The position numbers and the translations under genes were made by a program. A stretch of 64,000 nucleotides of DNA from Isoetes taiwanensis (taxonomy: Eukaryota; Streptophyta; Lycopodiopsida; Isoetales; Isoetaceae): assembly GCA_021234155.1 (NCBI GenBank), contig JAJEKV010000013.1, forward strand, positions 6,080,187 to 6,144,186, written 5' to 3'. The notes beneath the pieces are model-generated. The model had not been told where the DNA came from. It made no database searches and saw only the letters and a list, made by a program, of their open reading frames with translations. Positions 38,976 to 48,547 of the stretch are shown here, in pieces (the stretch's first letter is position 1; each line of letters begins with the position of its first letter).

Positions 38976-39202
38976 ATTGTCAAAGCATTCAGGTGCTCAT
39001 CAATTGCTAATGAGGTGAAGAGCCGTATTTGGGAGCATTATCTTCAGATTCATACTTATGAGTTTTTGCTTGCTCTTCATATTGTTTAGATGTTGTATTT
39101 GAGTGGGGTGGTTTGGCTCTGGTGGACATTCTCTCCACTGAGTTATTACACTCTGTAACTTTCTCTGAATAATAAAGGCTCAAGTCCTTCAAAAAAAAAG
39201 AG

Positions 39203-39220
39203 GGATGACACGCATAAATC
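39203..39220 (+). pseudogene. U6 snRNA fragment, right part, joined to CGAACCCTAATTCC
   Basis: GGATGACACGCATAAATC continues U6 after the L1. It then joins ATCGAACCCTAATTCC, the word at which the 18S fragments are broken. The overlap ATCGA could be either U6 or the next segment, so the junction has microhomology. Confidence 0.8.
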
Positions 39221-40740
39221 GAACCCTAATTCCGACGTTCTTCTCTGTCCTTCTCTCCTAATCGTTGATATGTGGATGTCCATGGTCTTGAATGTTGTGT
39301 GGTCGTGCCTGCATGATTGATGTACTTCCCTCGACCTTATAGTGTCGCCCTCCCTTGGTTTCTGTTTGGAGTTAGTGTGTGTTCGATGGTTGCTTCATGA
39401 CTTTTCTTCATCTACCTCAGGAATGCACGCTTGTTTTTGGGTTCATACATGACTCCCCTTACCACATCGATCCCTAATTCCATCTACCTCAGGAATACAT
39501 GCTAGTTGTTTTGGGTTCATACATGACTCCACCTACCACATTGAACCCTAATTCCGACATTTGGTCTAGAGTTTGAGGTTTTTCTCTCTCTTGCCCTTGC
39601 CTCTATTGGTGATGATTCAAAGAGGGAAGATCCCACTTCCTTTTTCCTCTTGTGCAAGGAGAGATCTTTGGGACCATTAGGGTCCGATGTGGTATGGATA
39701 TGATTAGACTATACCCTTCTAGCATCCTGAGGATGAGTTAAGTCTAGTCCTGCTTATGTTGGTCTCATGGATGTGATGGGCTTGTTTGTGGTTGGGGTGT
39801 GGCTAGGTGTGGTGTAACCCTCTCCCGCCTATGGCTGCCCCCTTGGTTGTTTGTGATGAGTTGGATGAGTGCCTTCCCCTAGTGCCTAGCATAGGGTAGA
39901 CCCTCAGTTAGTTCTCAAATTGCCTCGAGTGTTGCATGGATATGCCTGATGCATGTTTGATGTTCTTCCCTTGACAAGTTTTGACCTGTGGATGTTGAAG
40001 TGCGACTCGACTTGAGTGTTGCATGGATATGATGCTTGCATATTTGATGTCCTTCCTTAGTTGGGTGTTCTCGTCTTCTGGTTTCCTCGAGTGAGTACTC
40101 CGATATATTCTTCATGCCTCTTGAATATCCCCCAAGATCTCATGCTACTATTTGGGTTCATATGTGCCTCCACTTATTACTGCCTGATGTAATTTGGCAT
40201 ATTCCTCATCTAATCCCAAATATGGTTTCTAATCCTTGCACCCCCACCCCACACTTGATTGAGTATCTCTATGGAGACCCATTTTTTTCCCTTTGGTGGG
40301 ATTGTAATTTTCCAAGATAGGACTTGCTGATCATACTGACACATGATGTTAGTGTAGAAGGGTGTCCTTGTCAAATGTTGTGTGAAGTTCGAAGGGGTGG
40401 CCGAACACCTCATCTCACTAATGTAGATGGTGGGATAGACACAACGATTGATAATGAAGACAACTATTTTAGCATATAAAGGAGACGAGTACGACTATGA
40501 TTTATGGAGAAGGTGGAGCAAATCTAGAGAAAAATAGATTATCTAAAAAATGGGGCATTTCCTCATTTAAGAAAAAGTTATGTTGCATAAGACATTGAAA
40601 GCTTAAAAGGATAAGCTGCATCAATAGAAATAAATGTTAAAAGCTTAAAAGAATAAGCTGCATCGATAAAAATGTTGTTGCCACACATCAATATGACACC
40701 ATATTGCAGATTTATTAGGCAATGTATAGAATACTCACTT
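39218..40740. repeat. non-coding region with short local repeats
   Basis: AACCCTAATTCC-type words occur at 39218, 39466 and 39540. The latter two follow GGTTCATACATGACTCC and a CACCTACCACA-like stretch. A unit around GTGTTGCATGGATATG, then GATGT.CTTCC, recurs at ~39925 and ~40016, with a weaker form at ~39290. No gene is supported. The repeats tie this stretch to the 86-bp insert at 30908. Confidence 0.55.
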
Positions 40741-41713
40741 TTTTCCTGGTCTTTTTAACAAACCCTTGAGGTTGTTGCATGAAAACTTCATCTTGTCCCA
40801 TGAATGAATGCGCCTTTAAAATTCATCTGGAATATTGGCCAGCTTTTAGATGCAGCCAATGCTATGATTGCCCGAGTAGAGGATAAATGAGCTATAGGAG
40901 CAAATACCTCATCACAATGAATCCCATACTTTTGTGAGTACCCCTTAGCTACAAGACACGCTTTATGCTTAGCTATAGATCCATCAGTAGCAAACTTAGT
41001 TTTGTAAACCCATTTGCAACATATATCATGCTTAGCTGGAGGTAGCAGCATCAATTTCCACGTTCCTTGCTTGTCAAGCATACTGATCTCCTCTTGCATT
41101 GCGGTTTTCCAAATGGTCAGCCTTGCATGCATCTTCAAAATGCATAGGATCATTAGTGTCATATATGATATTGGCCATTAAATCCATGTTACATTGAGGA
41201 CCTTTCCGCATGTTGCCTTTCCTAGCTGACCTCCTCAAGGCCATTTGAGGCGCAACTGCTGAACTTTGACAAGAGCTTTCTAACTCTTGTAGACTCTCCT
41301 CAACATTTGATGGCTGAGGTGTTTCAAGTTTGAAAAGGTCATATTGTGGAGGAATCCCGCCTCAGATCCCTATGGAGAGGTTGCTGGCTGAACTTCTCCA
41401 CTTGAATCTTCAAATCAAGATTTCAAAATGTCTTGTTGCCCCTGCTCTTCTTGTGACTTAATATCATCCAATATGGAAAATACCTGCAAAGTTGGTGGAT
41501 TTGTCTCTTCTTGTAGTGCATCAGTGATTGACCAATTCCAAGGTATCCCAAGGTACAACATCATTGTACCGTACATGTTCAATTAATGGCCTACTGAGGA
41601 AAATCTTCATTTTTACAAGATCGTAAAGCTTGTAGGCATCATGCTGAGGTGGCTAGCCTATAAAAATTGGTTTAACTGATCTATCATGCATCTTATCCAA
41701 TTTCTTGACCTCC
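40741..41713 (-). mobile_element. older copia element, 3' portion (integrase-RT linker and start of RT)
   Basis: Minus-strand reading gives DRSVKPIFIG and KLYDLVKMKIFLSR (41600-41690), then the RT start with GTWKL, CCKWVYKTKF, ARLVAKGYSQK-like and FQMNFKGAFIHG (40788-41100). The sequence loses similarity near 40740, before the YVDD region, so the RT palm core, RNase H and 3' LTR are missing. Its other half lies at 50026-54310. The two halves join in frame (SLE to VKKLDK) once the younger element is removed. Confidence 0.88.
41709..41713. repeat. left TSD of the younger copia element
   Basis: CCTCC is repeated at 50026-50030. Removing the younger element plus one copy restores the reading frame of the older copia, which supports a 5-bp TSD, the usual length for this family. 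Confidence 0.85.
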
Positions 41714-42197
41714 TCTTGAAAGAATAGACTTGTATAAATTAACTTGAATGAGTTATCTTAATCAAGACTAACTAGACAAACTTAACTTCTATCTTAATGG
41801 TCATATTATCAAGATAAACAAGTTACATAGCAATACCATTGAGTGTTTCACCATCATAAATACATCTTATGATCTTAACATATTGCTCCGAGAGCCCAAG
41901 CTATGCTTAACAAAGCAATTCGATTCCCTCATGTTGATCAATCTTCTTCTTGTTAATTTATAGGGCCAAAACCGACCGCTATGGTGTAGACTCGGCCGCT
42001 CAGCAATGTTCTCCGGCCGCTCAGCAATGTCTCCAGCCAAAATGGCTCGAAACCGAATCACATAATTCCCCTTCCATATAAATAATATTTTCCATTATTT
42101 CAAATGTTCAATGGTCTTCAATGGTCTTCTCCAAATATTTACCTTCCTTCCATCTTCATGATCATATCTCTCATATTTGGCATGACCTAATTCAACA
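41714..42197 (-). repeat. 3' LTR of the younger copia element
   Basis: On the minus strand the LTR opens TGTTGAATTAGGTCATGCC (outer end 42197). It matches 49541-50025 over almost all of its length. The last ~10 bp (41714-41723) do not match the other LTR, so the exact inner end is uncertain. It contains a duplicated CGGCCGCTCAGCAATG motif. Confidence 0.88.
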
Positions 42198-42207
42198 TTC
42201 CCCTTTC
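42198..42207 (-). promoter_or_regulatory. polypurine tract of the younger copia element
   Basis: On the minus strand GAAAGGGGAA lies directly before the TGTTG start of the 3' LTR. This is the position at which plus-strand DNA synthesis is primed. Confidence 0.85.
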
Positions 42208-42449
42208 ATGCTAAATATCTGTATAGATTTGAACTGCAACATTTACAGGTTCAGCATTATCAATGCTTCACTATTGTACTTCCTGAAGGACACAAATTTT
42301 CTGACCAAACTAATGTCAGACTTTTACAATATATGTCACCAACTTAGAGAAGATAAAATCTCTAGTCAATAAATGTCTTGTTATCAGAGCAGATAAAATC
42401 CCTGATAACCTAAGCTCGATGGGAAGATAAAATCCCTTTGCAGCTTGAA

Positions 42450-42816
42450 TCAAACTTTGTTATTATCAAAATTTTTCATAACTCCCAAGGCATGGTTGAA
42501 TTTATTAAACTTAACTTCTGGCAGTCCTTTGGTTAAAACATCAGCCACCTGCTCATTTATTTTGATATACTCAACTGTAATAATTCCCTTGCTTACCAAA
42601 TCTCTAACAAAATGAACATGGAGTTCTATATGTTTGGTCCTTTTGGTGCAGGACTGGATTCTTAGTGATAGCAATACAACTTAAACTGTCTGAGAATAAA
42701 ACAGTTGGTCCAACTTGGCTTACCTTTAATTCTTCAAGTAGATGTCTTACCCAAGCAATTTCCTTAGCTGCTAAAGATGCTAAGTTGTATTCTGCTTCTG
42801 CTGTTGACATTGCCAC
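42450..42816 (-). pseudogene. copia RNase H domain (frameshifted)
   Basis: The frame starting at 42816 reads MSTAEAEYNLASLAAKEIAW, the conserved TAEAEY segment of copia RNase H. A shift near 42650 leads into a second frame with HIELHVHFVRD and ADVLTKGLP, the usual C-terminal end of copia pol. It is separated from the RT by a frameshift near 42815. Confidence 0.9.
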
Positions 42817-44041
42817 ACATGAATGATTGTTTTTTGCTTTTCCATGCTACTGTAGCCCCCCCTAGCATAAGGCAACACCCAGATGTTGACTTTCTTGAAT
42901 CAACATCACTCCCCCAATCTGCATCAGCATATCCTGTTAGATTTAAAATTTCATTGTTAAAAGTTAATCCATGATCTTGTGTCAATTTCAAATATCTGAG
43001 TACCCTTTTAGCTGCCATCCAATGCTGATGTTCTGGATTATTTGTGAATCTACTCAACAGACTGACTACAAATGATATATCTGGTCTGGTGCTATTTGCA
43101 ACAAAAAGTAAACACCCAATCAACTCCATGTATGGTATTTTATCCATTTGCTGCTGCTCAACTTCTGTCTTGGGACTCATGTCAGAAGACAACTTAAGGC
43201 CTTGTATTATTGGTGTTTTCGCTACATTGCACTCCATCATGTGAAACCTTTTGAGCATTCCTTCAATGTTTCCCTTTTGAGAAATGGTTAATGTTCTTCC
43301 TTGAGCATCTTTTATTACTTCCATCCTTAAAAATTTCTTTAACTGTCCCAAATCTGTCATTTGAAATTTGTTCTTCAGAATTTGCTTACAATATTCTAGT
43401 ATCTCTGGATTGCTTGGTACCATTATGTTGTCATCCACATATAAGGCAATAATGCAGAACTGACCTCCTTTATGCAAGATATAGAGATTTCCATCATTCA
43501 AGAATTTTTTAAAACCTTGTTCCTGCAAATACTCATCAATGCATTTGTACCACATTCTAGGAGATTGTTTTAATCCATACACTGCACGCCTAAGTTTCCA
43601 TACCATACCTTCTTGTTTGGCTTCAAATCCAGATGCTGGTTGCATGTATACTTCCTCATCTAATTTGGCATTCAAAAATGCAGTGCTTACATCCATGTGG
43701 CATACATCCAACCTGTTTGCATTTGCAAAAGCCAGCAGCACCCTTATACTGGTTAACTTAACTATGGGGGAAAATGTTTCTTCATAATCCATTCCCTTCT
43801 TTTGTGTGTACCCCTGTGCCACCAATCTTGCCTTATATTTTTGTTCACCATTAAACCCTGTTTTTATTTTGTAGATCCACTTGCTGCCAATTACATTTTT
43901 ACTGACTGGTTCTACTACAACTTCATAGCTATTTGTTCTATCAAAGGCTTGCATTTCCTCCATCATAGCTTGTTTCCATTTTCCAGAATTCACTGACTTA
44001 ATGGCTTGCTCATAATTTAATGGTATATCAGGTTCAAGCAA
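42815..44041 (-). CDS. copia reverse transcriptase domain, open for about 410 codons
   Basis: RVT_2-type RT with KWIYKIKTGFNG, YKARLVAQGYTQKKGMDYEE, FSPIVKLTSIRVLL, MDVSTAFLNAKLDEEVYMQ, VYGLKQSPRMWY and the catalytic ALYVDDNI, followed by the connection region (TRPDISFVV, ADADWGSD..RKSTSGCCLMLGG). The frame is uninterrupted to ~42815, where it shifts before RNase H. It is the best preserved coding part of the window. The motifs are intact, but the protein could not be made as part of a complete polyprotein here. Confidence 0.93.
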
Positions 44042-44571
44042 ACTAGTACATAATTGATGTCCACACTTTCCTTATGTAGTCTTCTACTTGTGCCATCTTC
44101 TATTCTCTCATAGTCAGAAATGTCGATGTCCAACTGTTCCCTTAGTTTTTCAACTTCTGTTTTTCTCCTTTTTCGTTCCATGTGTATTTCTTGAGAAAGA
44201 TGAATCTTTACCTCCAGTATCAATCTGAATTTTAGCAAATTCCCCTTGCCTTATATCTTTCTCATGATCAATTTCCCCTTGCATTTGCTTTTCTGGTTTT
44301 TCAGTCTCACTGTCAGAGTCATATTCACCATTATACTTGTTGCATTGTTCCTGTTCTGACTGAGCTTCTTCTTTTTTGTGATCCTTTGCTGTTGATATAT
44401 TGTTTCTGTTTTTATAGACACAAGTCTCATCAAAGATAACATCCCTACTAATTAATATGCATCTTTTATTAAGATCAAATAATTTGAAAGCCTTTGCTTG
44501 TTCATCATAACCTACAAGATAACATTTTACTGACCTGTCATCAAGGAGCTCCTTCAAAACATGAGCATATG
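44042..44571 (-). pseudogene. copia integrase C-terminal region / linker to RT
   Basis: Minus-strand frame with LKELLDDRSVKCYLVGYDEQ and AFKLFD..CILISRDVIFDE, the usual region after the integrase core, followed by an acidic, glutamate-rich linker (SDSETEKPEKQ). It joins directly to GCVAYAHV at 45807 once the poly(A)-tailed insert is removed. A frameshift lies near 44150-44230. Confidence 0.88.
44556..44571. repeat. left TSD of the poly(A)-tailed insert in copia
   Basis: AAAACATGAGCATATG recurs at 45791-45806, directly after a long A-run. Because the tail is also A-rich, the true TSD may be 12-16 bp. Confidence 0.88.
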
Positions 44572-45790
44572 AGGGAAAACTGGTGTTTCTTGGCGTAGGC
44601 GTCAGCGGCACTACCTCTGATATCTTAATCTTTTCAAAGCTAAATCCAGTTGCTAGCAGGGAATCGTCCAATCTGGCGGAGGAAATTCTGGAATTTCTTA
44701 GTATCAGGAATTTGAAGCAGTATCAGGCGGTTCTTCCTAGATTTTTGCTGGTAAGCCACTAACGTGGCCTTTTTTGCTCTTCTGCTCTTCGTGGCAGTAT
44801 GATTCTTGTCTGGGCTCCAGATTGGATTCTTTGAATCTTGATCCTTTTCTAAGGCAAGAACGCATCGAAATGGCGTGTATGCCTATAAGATGGAGTAAAG
44901 ATTTGCTGGCAGATCTATAAGGTGGTGCAGTTTCAATTTCTTGCAACTTCATTTTCTTATCATCCAGGTTCTTTCGCATTTGGCTATTTCTTTCCGTTTC
45001 CTACTCCTTCTTTCTAGCAGAAGGGTTCAAATTATGCATTAGATGGTTAGGAAGATTCTTTTCTTGGCAGTACCTTCATATGGGTCTTCAGTTTTGCTGG
45101 ATTCTGGTTGAAAAATGCAAGGTTACAGGCTGAAAAGCAGATAGCAAGTGAATTGTTTTCCTTTTAGCACTCGTTTCCTATCTCAAGTACTGCTATGCCT
45201 GAGTGGTTGCCAATTCTGCTGTGCTTTGATATTTTATGCCAAGAACTCTCAAGTACTGATATGCTTGAGAGATTACTGATATTAATTGGCTTTGATATTT
45301 TATGCCAAGAACTCTCAAGTACTGCTATGCTTGAGAGATTCCTCATTAGCTTTGGTATTTTATGCCAAGAACCTCACAATCTTTACAAGTACTGATATGC
45401 TTGGTCGATTATGCTCAAATACTGATATATTTGAGTGAGAGCTTCTTGGATTTCATATTATCTTGCTGCAGCCTTACAGATATGAAGCCTTACACTTTTT
45501 TGCCCTTTTCATCATTCTTGAGGACTTTTATGACTCTGTCAAATATTATGAATCTTCAGGGGCCTTTCAGGGTTGTTTTTAGCATCATTAGGCACTATTT
45601 GGTCACCATGTGGGAAGATTCGTGAGAACTTCAAGTGTATCAGCTTCAAGAGTAATCCATAATAAGTTTTTTGTTAGTAAAGAATGAAGATGTTGAGATT
45701 ACTCCTGTAGTAATTCTCTACTAACATCAAACATTGTACTTCTTTATTTATATAATACAAAAAAATTCATACCTTCAAAAAAAAAAAAAA
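44572..45790 (+). mobile_element. retroposed insert of about 1.2 kb with poly(A) tail, origin unknown
   Basis: It interrupts the copia integrase between AHV and LKEL. It has a + strand poly(A) tail of ~18 bases (ending at 45794) and a 12-16 bp TSD, the signs of LINE-type retroposition. I recognise no RT or host gene in it. A unit with CTCAAGTACTG.TATGC, TTGAGAGATT and TTTGATATTTTATGCCAAGA repeats three to four times at 45180-45420. The end ACCTTCAAAAAA resembles the TCCTTCAAAAAA end of the L1 at 39185, so the same machinery may have been used. It could be a processed pseudogene or a truncated LINE. Confidence 0.75.
45170..45425. repeat. tandem repeat of about 60-75 bp in the retroposed insert
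   Basis: CTCAAGTACTG(C/A)TATGC followed by TGAG..ATT and a TTTGATATTTTATGCCAAGA stretch occurs three times, with one more partial copy (TACAAGTACTGATATGC at 45388). Unit length varies slightly. Confidence 0.8.
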
Positions 45791-45794
45791 AAAA

Positions 45795-46349
45795 CATGAG
45801 CATATGCAACACAACCATAGGTTTTAAACATGTCATATGATGGAATATTACCATTCCACATTTCCTCTGGGGTTTTTCCCTTTATAGAGGCTGATGGAAG
45901 TTTGTTTTGAATAAGAACTGCAGTTCTAACTGCTTCATCCCAAAGATAGTTTGGCATACCTGATTGCTTGAGCATTGACCTTACTGCGTCAAGTATAGTC
46001 CTGTTCTTCCTTTCTACTATGCCATTTTGTTGTGGTGTATATCTGCATGTTAGTTGTCTTTTGATCCCATGATCCCTGCAATATTTATTAGATTCATATG
46101 ACAAGAATTCTCCCCTCTATCTAATCTAACACATTTGACCTTTTTTCCAGTTTCCCTTTCAACCTCCTGTTCAAACATCTTATAAGCTGAGAAAGCTTGA
46201 TCTTTGTCAGTATGAACCAGATCCAAAATTCCCTTTGCTCTTTTTGTTGATTTCTTGAAACTGAGTCTAGTGTGTTTTTCTAACATACACCCTTCACAAA
46301 TTAAATTTTCATGTGTCTTGTTATCTGCCTTGATCATATTTTCATGTGT
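45795..46349 (-). pseudogene. copia integrase, core with deletion
   Basis: The zinc-binding end has HENLICEGCMLEKHTR. The core starts at LDLVHTD (first catalytic D). It jumps straight to KDQAFSAYKMFEQEVE, so a stretch that includes the second catalytic D is missing. Further on are the VKCVRLDRGE-like segment and TPQQNGIVERKNRTI, which holds the catalytic E. A frameshift near 46090 separates the two parts. Confidence 0.9.
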
Positions 46350-46371
46350 CCTGTTATTTTGCTATATATTC
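46350..46371. repeat. left 22-bp flanking duplication of the 1.6-kb insert
   Basis: It matches 47981-48002 with two mismatches. Key words are CCTGTTATT, then TGCTA and ATATTC. It lies within copia coding sequence that resumes across the insert, so it is best read as a long TSD. Confidence 0.75.
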
Positions 46372-47980
46372 TAATTGAGGTGCACCCTGGACTACCACAG
46401 TCGTCGGATTCGTCCATCTTACGATCCAGATCATATGTTGGGGCCTGTTAGCACCTCTCGTTTCGCTTATAGTCATTTATGATTGAAGGCACCTATGATT
46501 TTGAAATATGAAATACGATTTTGCCTAAGGTTTTGAGGGAATATCGAACCTCTATACGACTTTGCCTAAAATTTTAGAATATGAAATACAGGGGCTCAAA
46601 CCTCTACCAAAATAATTCAATGTCCTAATAAGACTACTTTAACCAATATACGCAGTGAGCTAATATGATTATGTTTTATCTTGAATTTATATTTCTTTTA
46701 TTTATTTTAATAACAACCCATTCAATTGTTTTAGGGATATATGATCTATGGCTTTAGAAATTGTTATTTCTTACATCCATATCAAATCCTCATGGAACCC
46801 CTGTTATTCTCCTACGTCATCCCCCGTGTGAATATGCACCCAAACCAAAGGGGGTTTAAGGGGGATTTTAATTTAAATGTGTTGGACCCAATGGTTGTGT
46901 TAATTAATGTCAATGGTAGTTATGTGTTGGTTGTTAATGTCAATGGTTGTTATGTGTTGGTTGTTATGTGTTGTTATGTGTTGAAGGATTTAATTTTTAT
47001 ATGTTGGATGTTAATGGTTTGTGTTGCCAAAAAAATGTTTTGGCCCCCTTGAGGCTTTCATCACCTGTAGCTTTTGAATTTCATCACAATAAAACAAATA
47101 GAATATACGTAAAAGTTACCATAAAGATAGAGCAAATTGATCCCATTATTCTGAAAGACATAAAGTTTGCAACACCCATACACAAACATTTTTCAACTGG
47201 AATTTAACAGCAGCCTTTGGCCTCCATGGATTCTTGTGGTGAGAAACCAAAGTGGGAAACTTTTCTGCCAAGGATCTAGAAGCCTTGGAATTTGCTTAAT
47301 AATTGCCTCAAAATCTAAAAATGCATGGTAATTTTTTGCAAGCTTCATTCGGAATGAGCCATAAACAATATCCAATAGCTAATCCTCAGATAATCACCGG
47401 TAGGATGTGAAAGCCTACCAAACTCGGCCGAAAAATTGCTGTTTTAGCATAGATAACTTAACCAAACATATCCATATCATACACTATCAAAAAGATCTCG
47501 GAGAGAGCTTTCCAACGCAATAAAAATCATCTCAAACAAAGCTCTGGATCAAAAGTTATAATAAGAAATGTGTTGCCGGCGGGGAAACTGCACTACATGC
47601 GCCCTTCAAGCCCTTCATGTACCCATTATGCACCACACACACAAAAAGAGAGCTTTTGTTGTGAGCCATTGGTTGTTGACCATTATGCACCACATGCACA
47701 AAAAAGGGCTTTTGTTGTGAGCCATTGGTTTTCAAGCCCTTCATGTGCCCATTATGCACCACACACACAAAAAGAGGGCTTTTGTTGTGAGCCATTGGTT
47801 GTTGACCATTATGGGCTTTTGTTGTGAGTCATTGGTTGTTGACCATTGAAAAAAAAAGGCTAAAATCAATGGCTCAGAAGTGATGCACTCTAGATGTACG
47901 CATTAGTACATCCATTTGAATACATCACGAAATCATAGGAAAACCTTAGTGAAAAGCGTACAAAAACACAAAGAAAACCC
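46372..47980. mobile_element. 1.6-kb insert Y in the copia integrase region
   Basis: The copia frame (LGHTQLNNIHYM on the right, NRTHEN on the left) is broken by this 1609-bp segment. Its right two thirds (46990-47980) match insert X at 28814-30343. Its left 0.6 kb is unique here. It contains GTTATGTGTTGGTTGTTA repeats (46915-46985) and the GTGAGCCATTGGTTGTTGAC array (47600-47850). No RT, transposase or poly(A) was found. The mechanism is unknown. Confidence 0.75.
47600..47850. repeat. tandem CATTATGCACCACA / GTGAGCCATTGG units in insert Y
   Basis: Four copies of a unit with GCTTTTGTTGTGAG(C/T)CATTGG are arranged with three CATTATGCACCACA spacers and two TTCAAGCCCTTCATGT segments. Read as protein on the minus strand this gives repeated VHNG peptides, but this is a by-product of the repeat and not a gene. 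Confidence 0.8.
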
Positions 47981-48002
47981 CCTGTTATTATGCTAGATAT
48001 TC

Positions 48003-48547
48003 ATGTAATGAATGTTATTTAGCTGTGTATGGCCCAGTCTTTCATGCCATTGTCTGATTGTTGGCACAGTAGTAAGATTTATTGAGCCCTCAATTTTCTA
48101 TTGATCAAGTGCAAAGAGATTTCCAACCCTTCTTGCAATAAATTTCAAATCATTTTCAAGGAAAATATTGCAATGCCTTTTCTCAAAACAAACTCTATAC
48201 CCCAAATCCACAAGTTGACTAATAGAAATTAGATTTCTAATTATTGATGGAACACACAATACATTTTTGAGTCCAACAGGTTGTCCATTTAGGTCATATA
48301 TTTCTAGCATTCCTGATTCTTCTCCTTCTTGTAAATTTCCATCTCCAAGTTGAATATAAATTGAGTTACTCCTTGTCTTCTCCTTCAAATTATTTGCTTC
48401 CTTAATCACGCATCTCTCAGCTCCTGAATCTAATACAAGCATATCATTTTTGTCTTTAGTTTCATGCAAGGACAAAGTCTTATAAAAATTAGAGCAGTGT
48501 TTTACCTCAGCATTTTCGTCCAATTCTTCCTCCCCTTCAGTCTTAAC
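48003..48547 (-). pseudogene. copia protease and GAG-pre-integrase region
   Basis: Minus-strand frame with LVLDSGAERCV, which contains the D-S-G triad of the aspartic protease, then VLCVPSIIRNLISISQLVDLG and IARRVGNLFALDQ. A stop and a frameshift follow at ~48097 before WHERLGHTQLNNIHYM, the pre-integrase HxxxC start. The frame is the same as that of gag, from which it is separated by a single TAA (48548-48550). Confidence 0.9.

Larger units (their letters stand above)
33402..39202 (+). mobile_element. plant L1-type LINE, decayed, about 5.8 kb, with poly(A) and 15-bp TSD
   Basis: The element lies between the two TSD copies. In order it shows: an ORF1-like region (33400-34030) resembling the DUF4283-type domain of plant L1; an endonuclease fragment with MGDFNM (34688-34699); an RT region with SDFVKAYD-like, RRGSPISS-like and YVDD motifs (35750-36340), tandemly repeated; a post-RT AALGKCMLPKHFG-like stretch (~37870); and a C-terminal zf-RVT type CPLC..E..HCFF..C (~38693-38750). 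The 3' end carries AATAAT/AATAAA (39168-39175) and a nine-A tail. Stops and frameshifts are many, so it is inactive. A 236-bp TIR element has inserted within it. Near-complete length with a clear TSD suggests that insertion is much younger than the surrounding 18S and U6 decay. Confidence 0.9.

Noticed and set aside
33339-39217. A U6-L1 chimeric retrogene made by template switching
   Set aside because: The 15-bp TSD lies inside U6 and U6 continues after the poly(A), so the L1 inserted into an existing U6 fragment.
47556-47795. Repeated VVHNG-type peptide frame on the minus strand
   Set aside because: It is produced by the short DNA repeat in insert Y, and the other strand is equally open.
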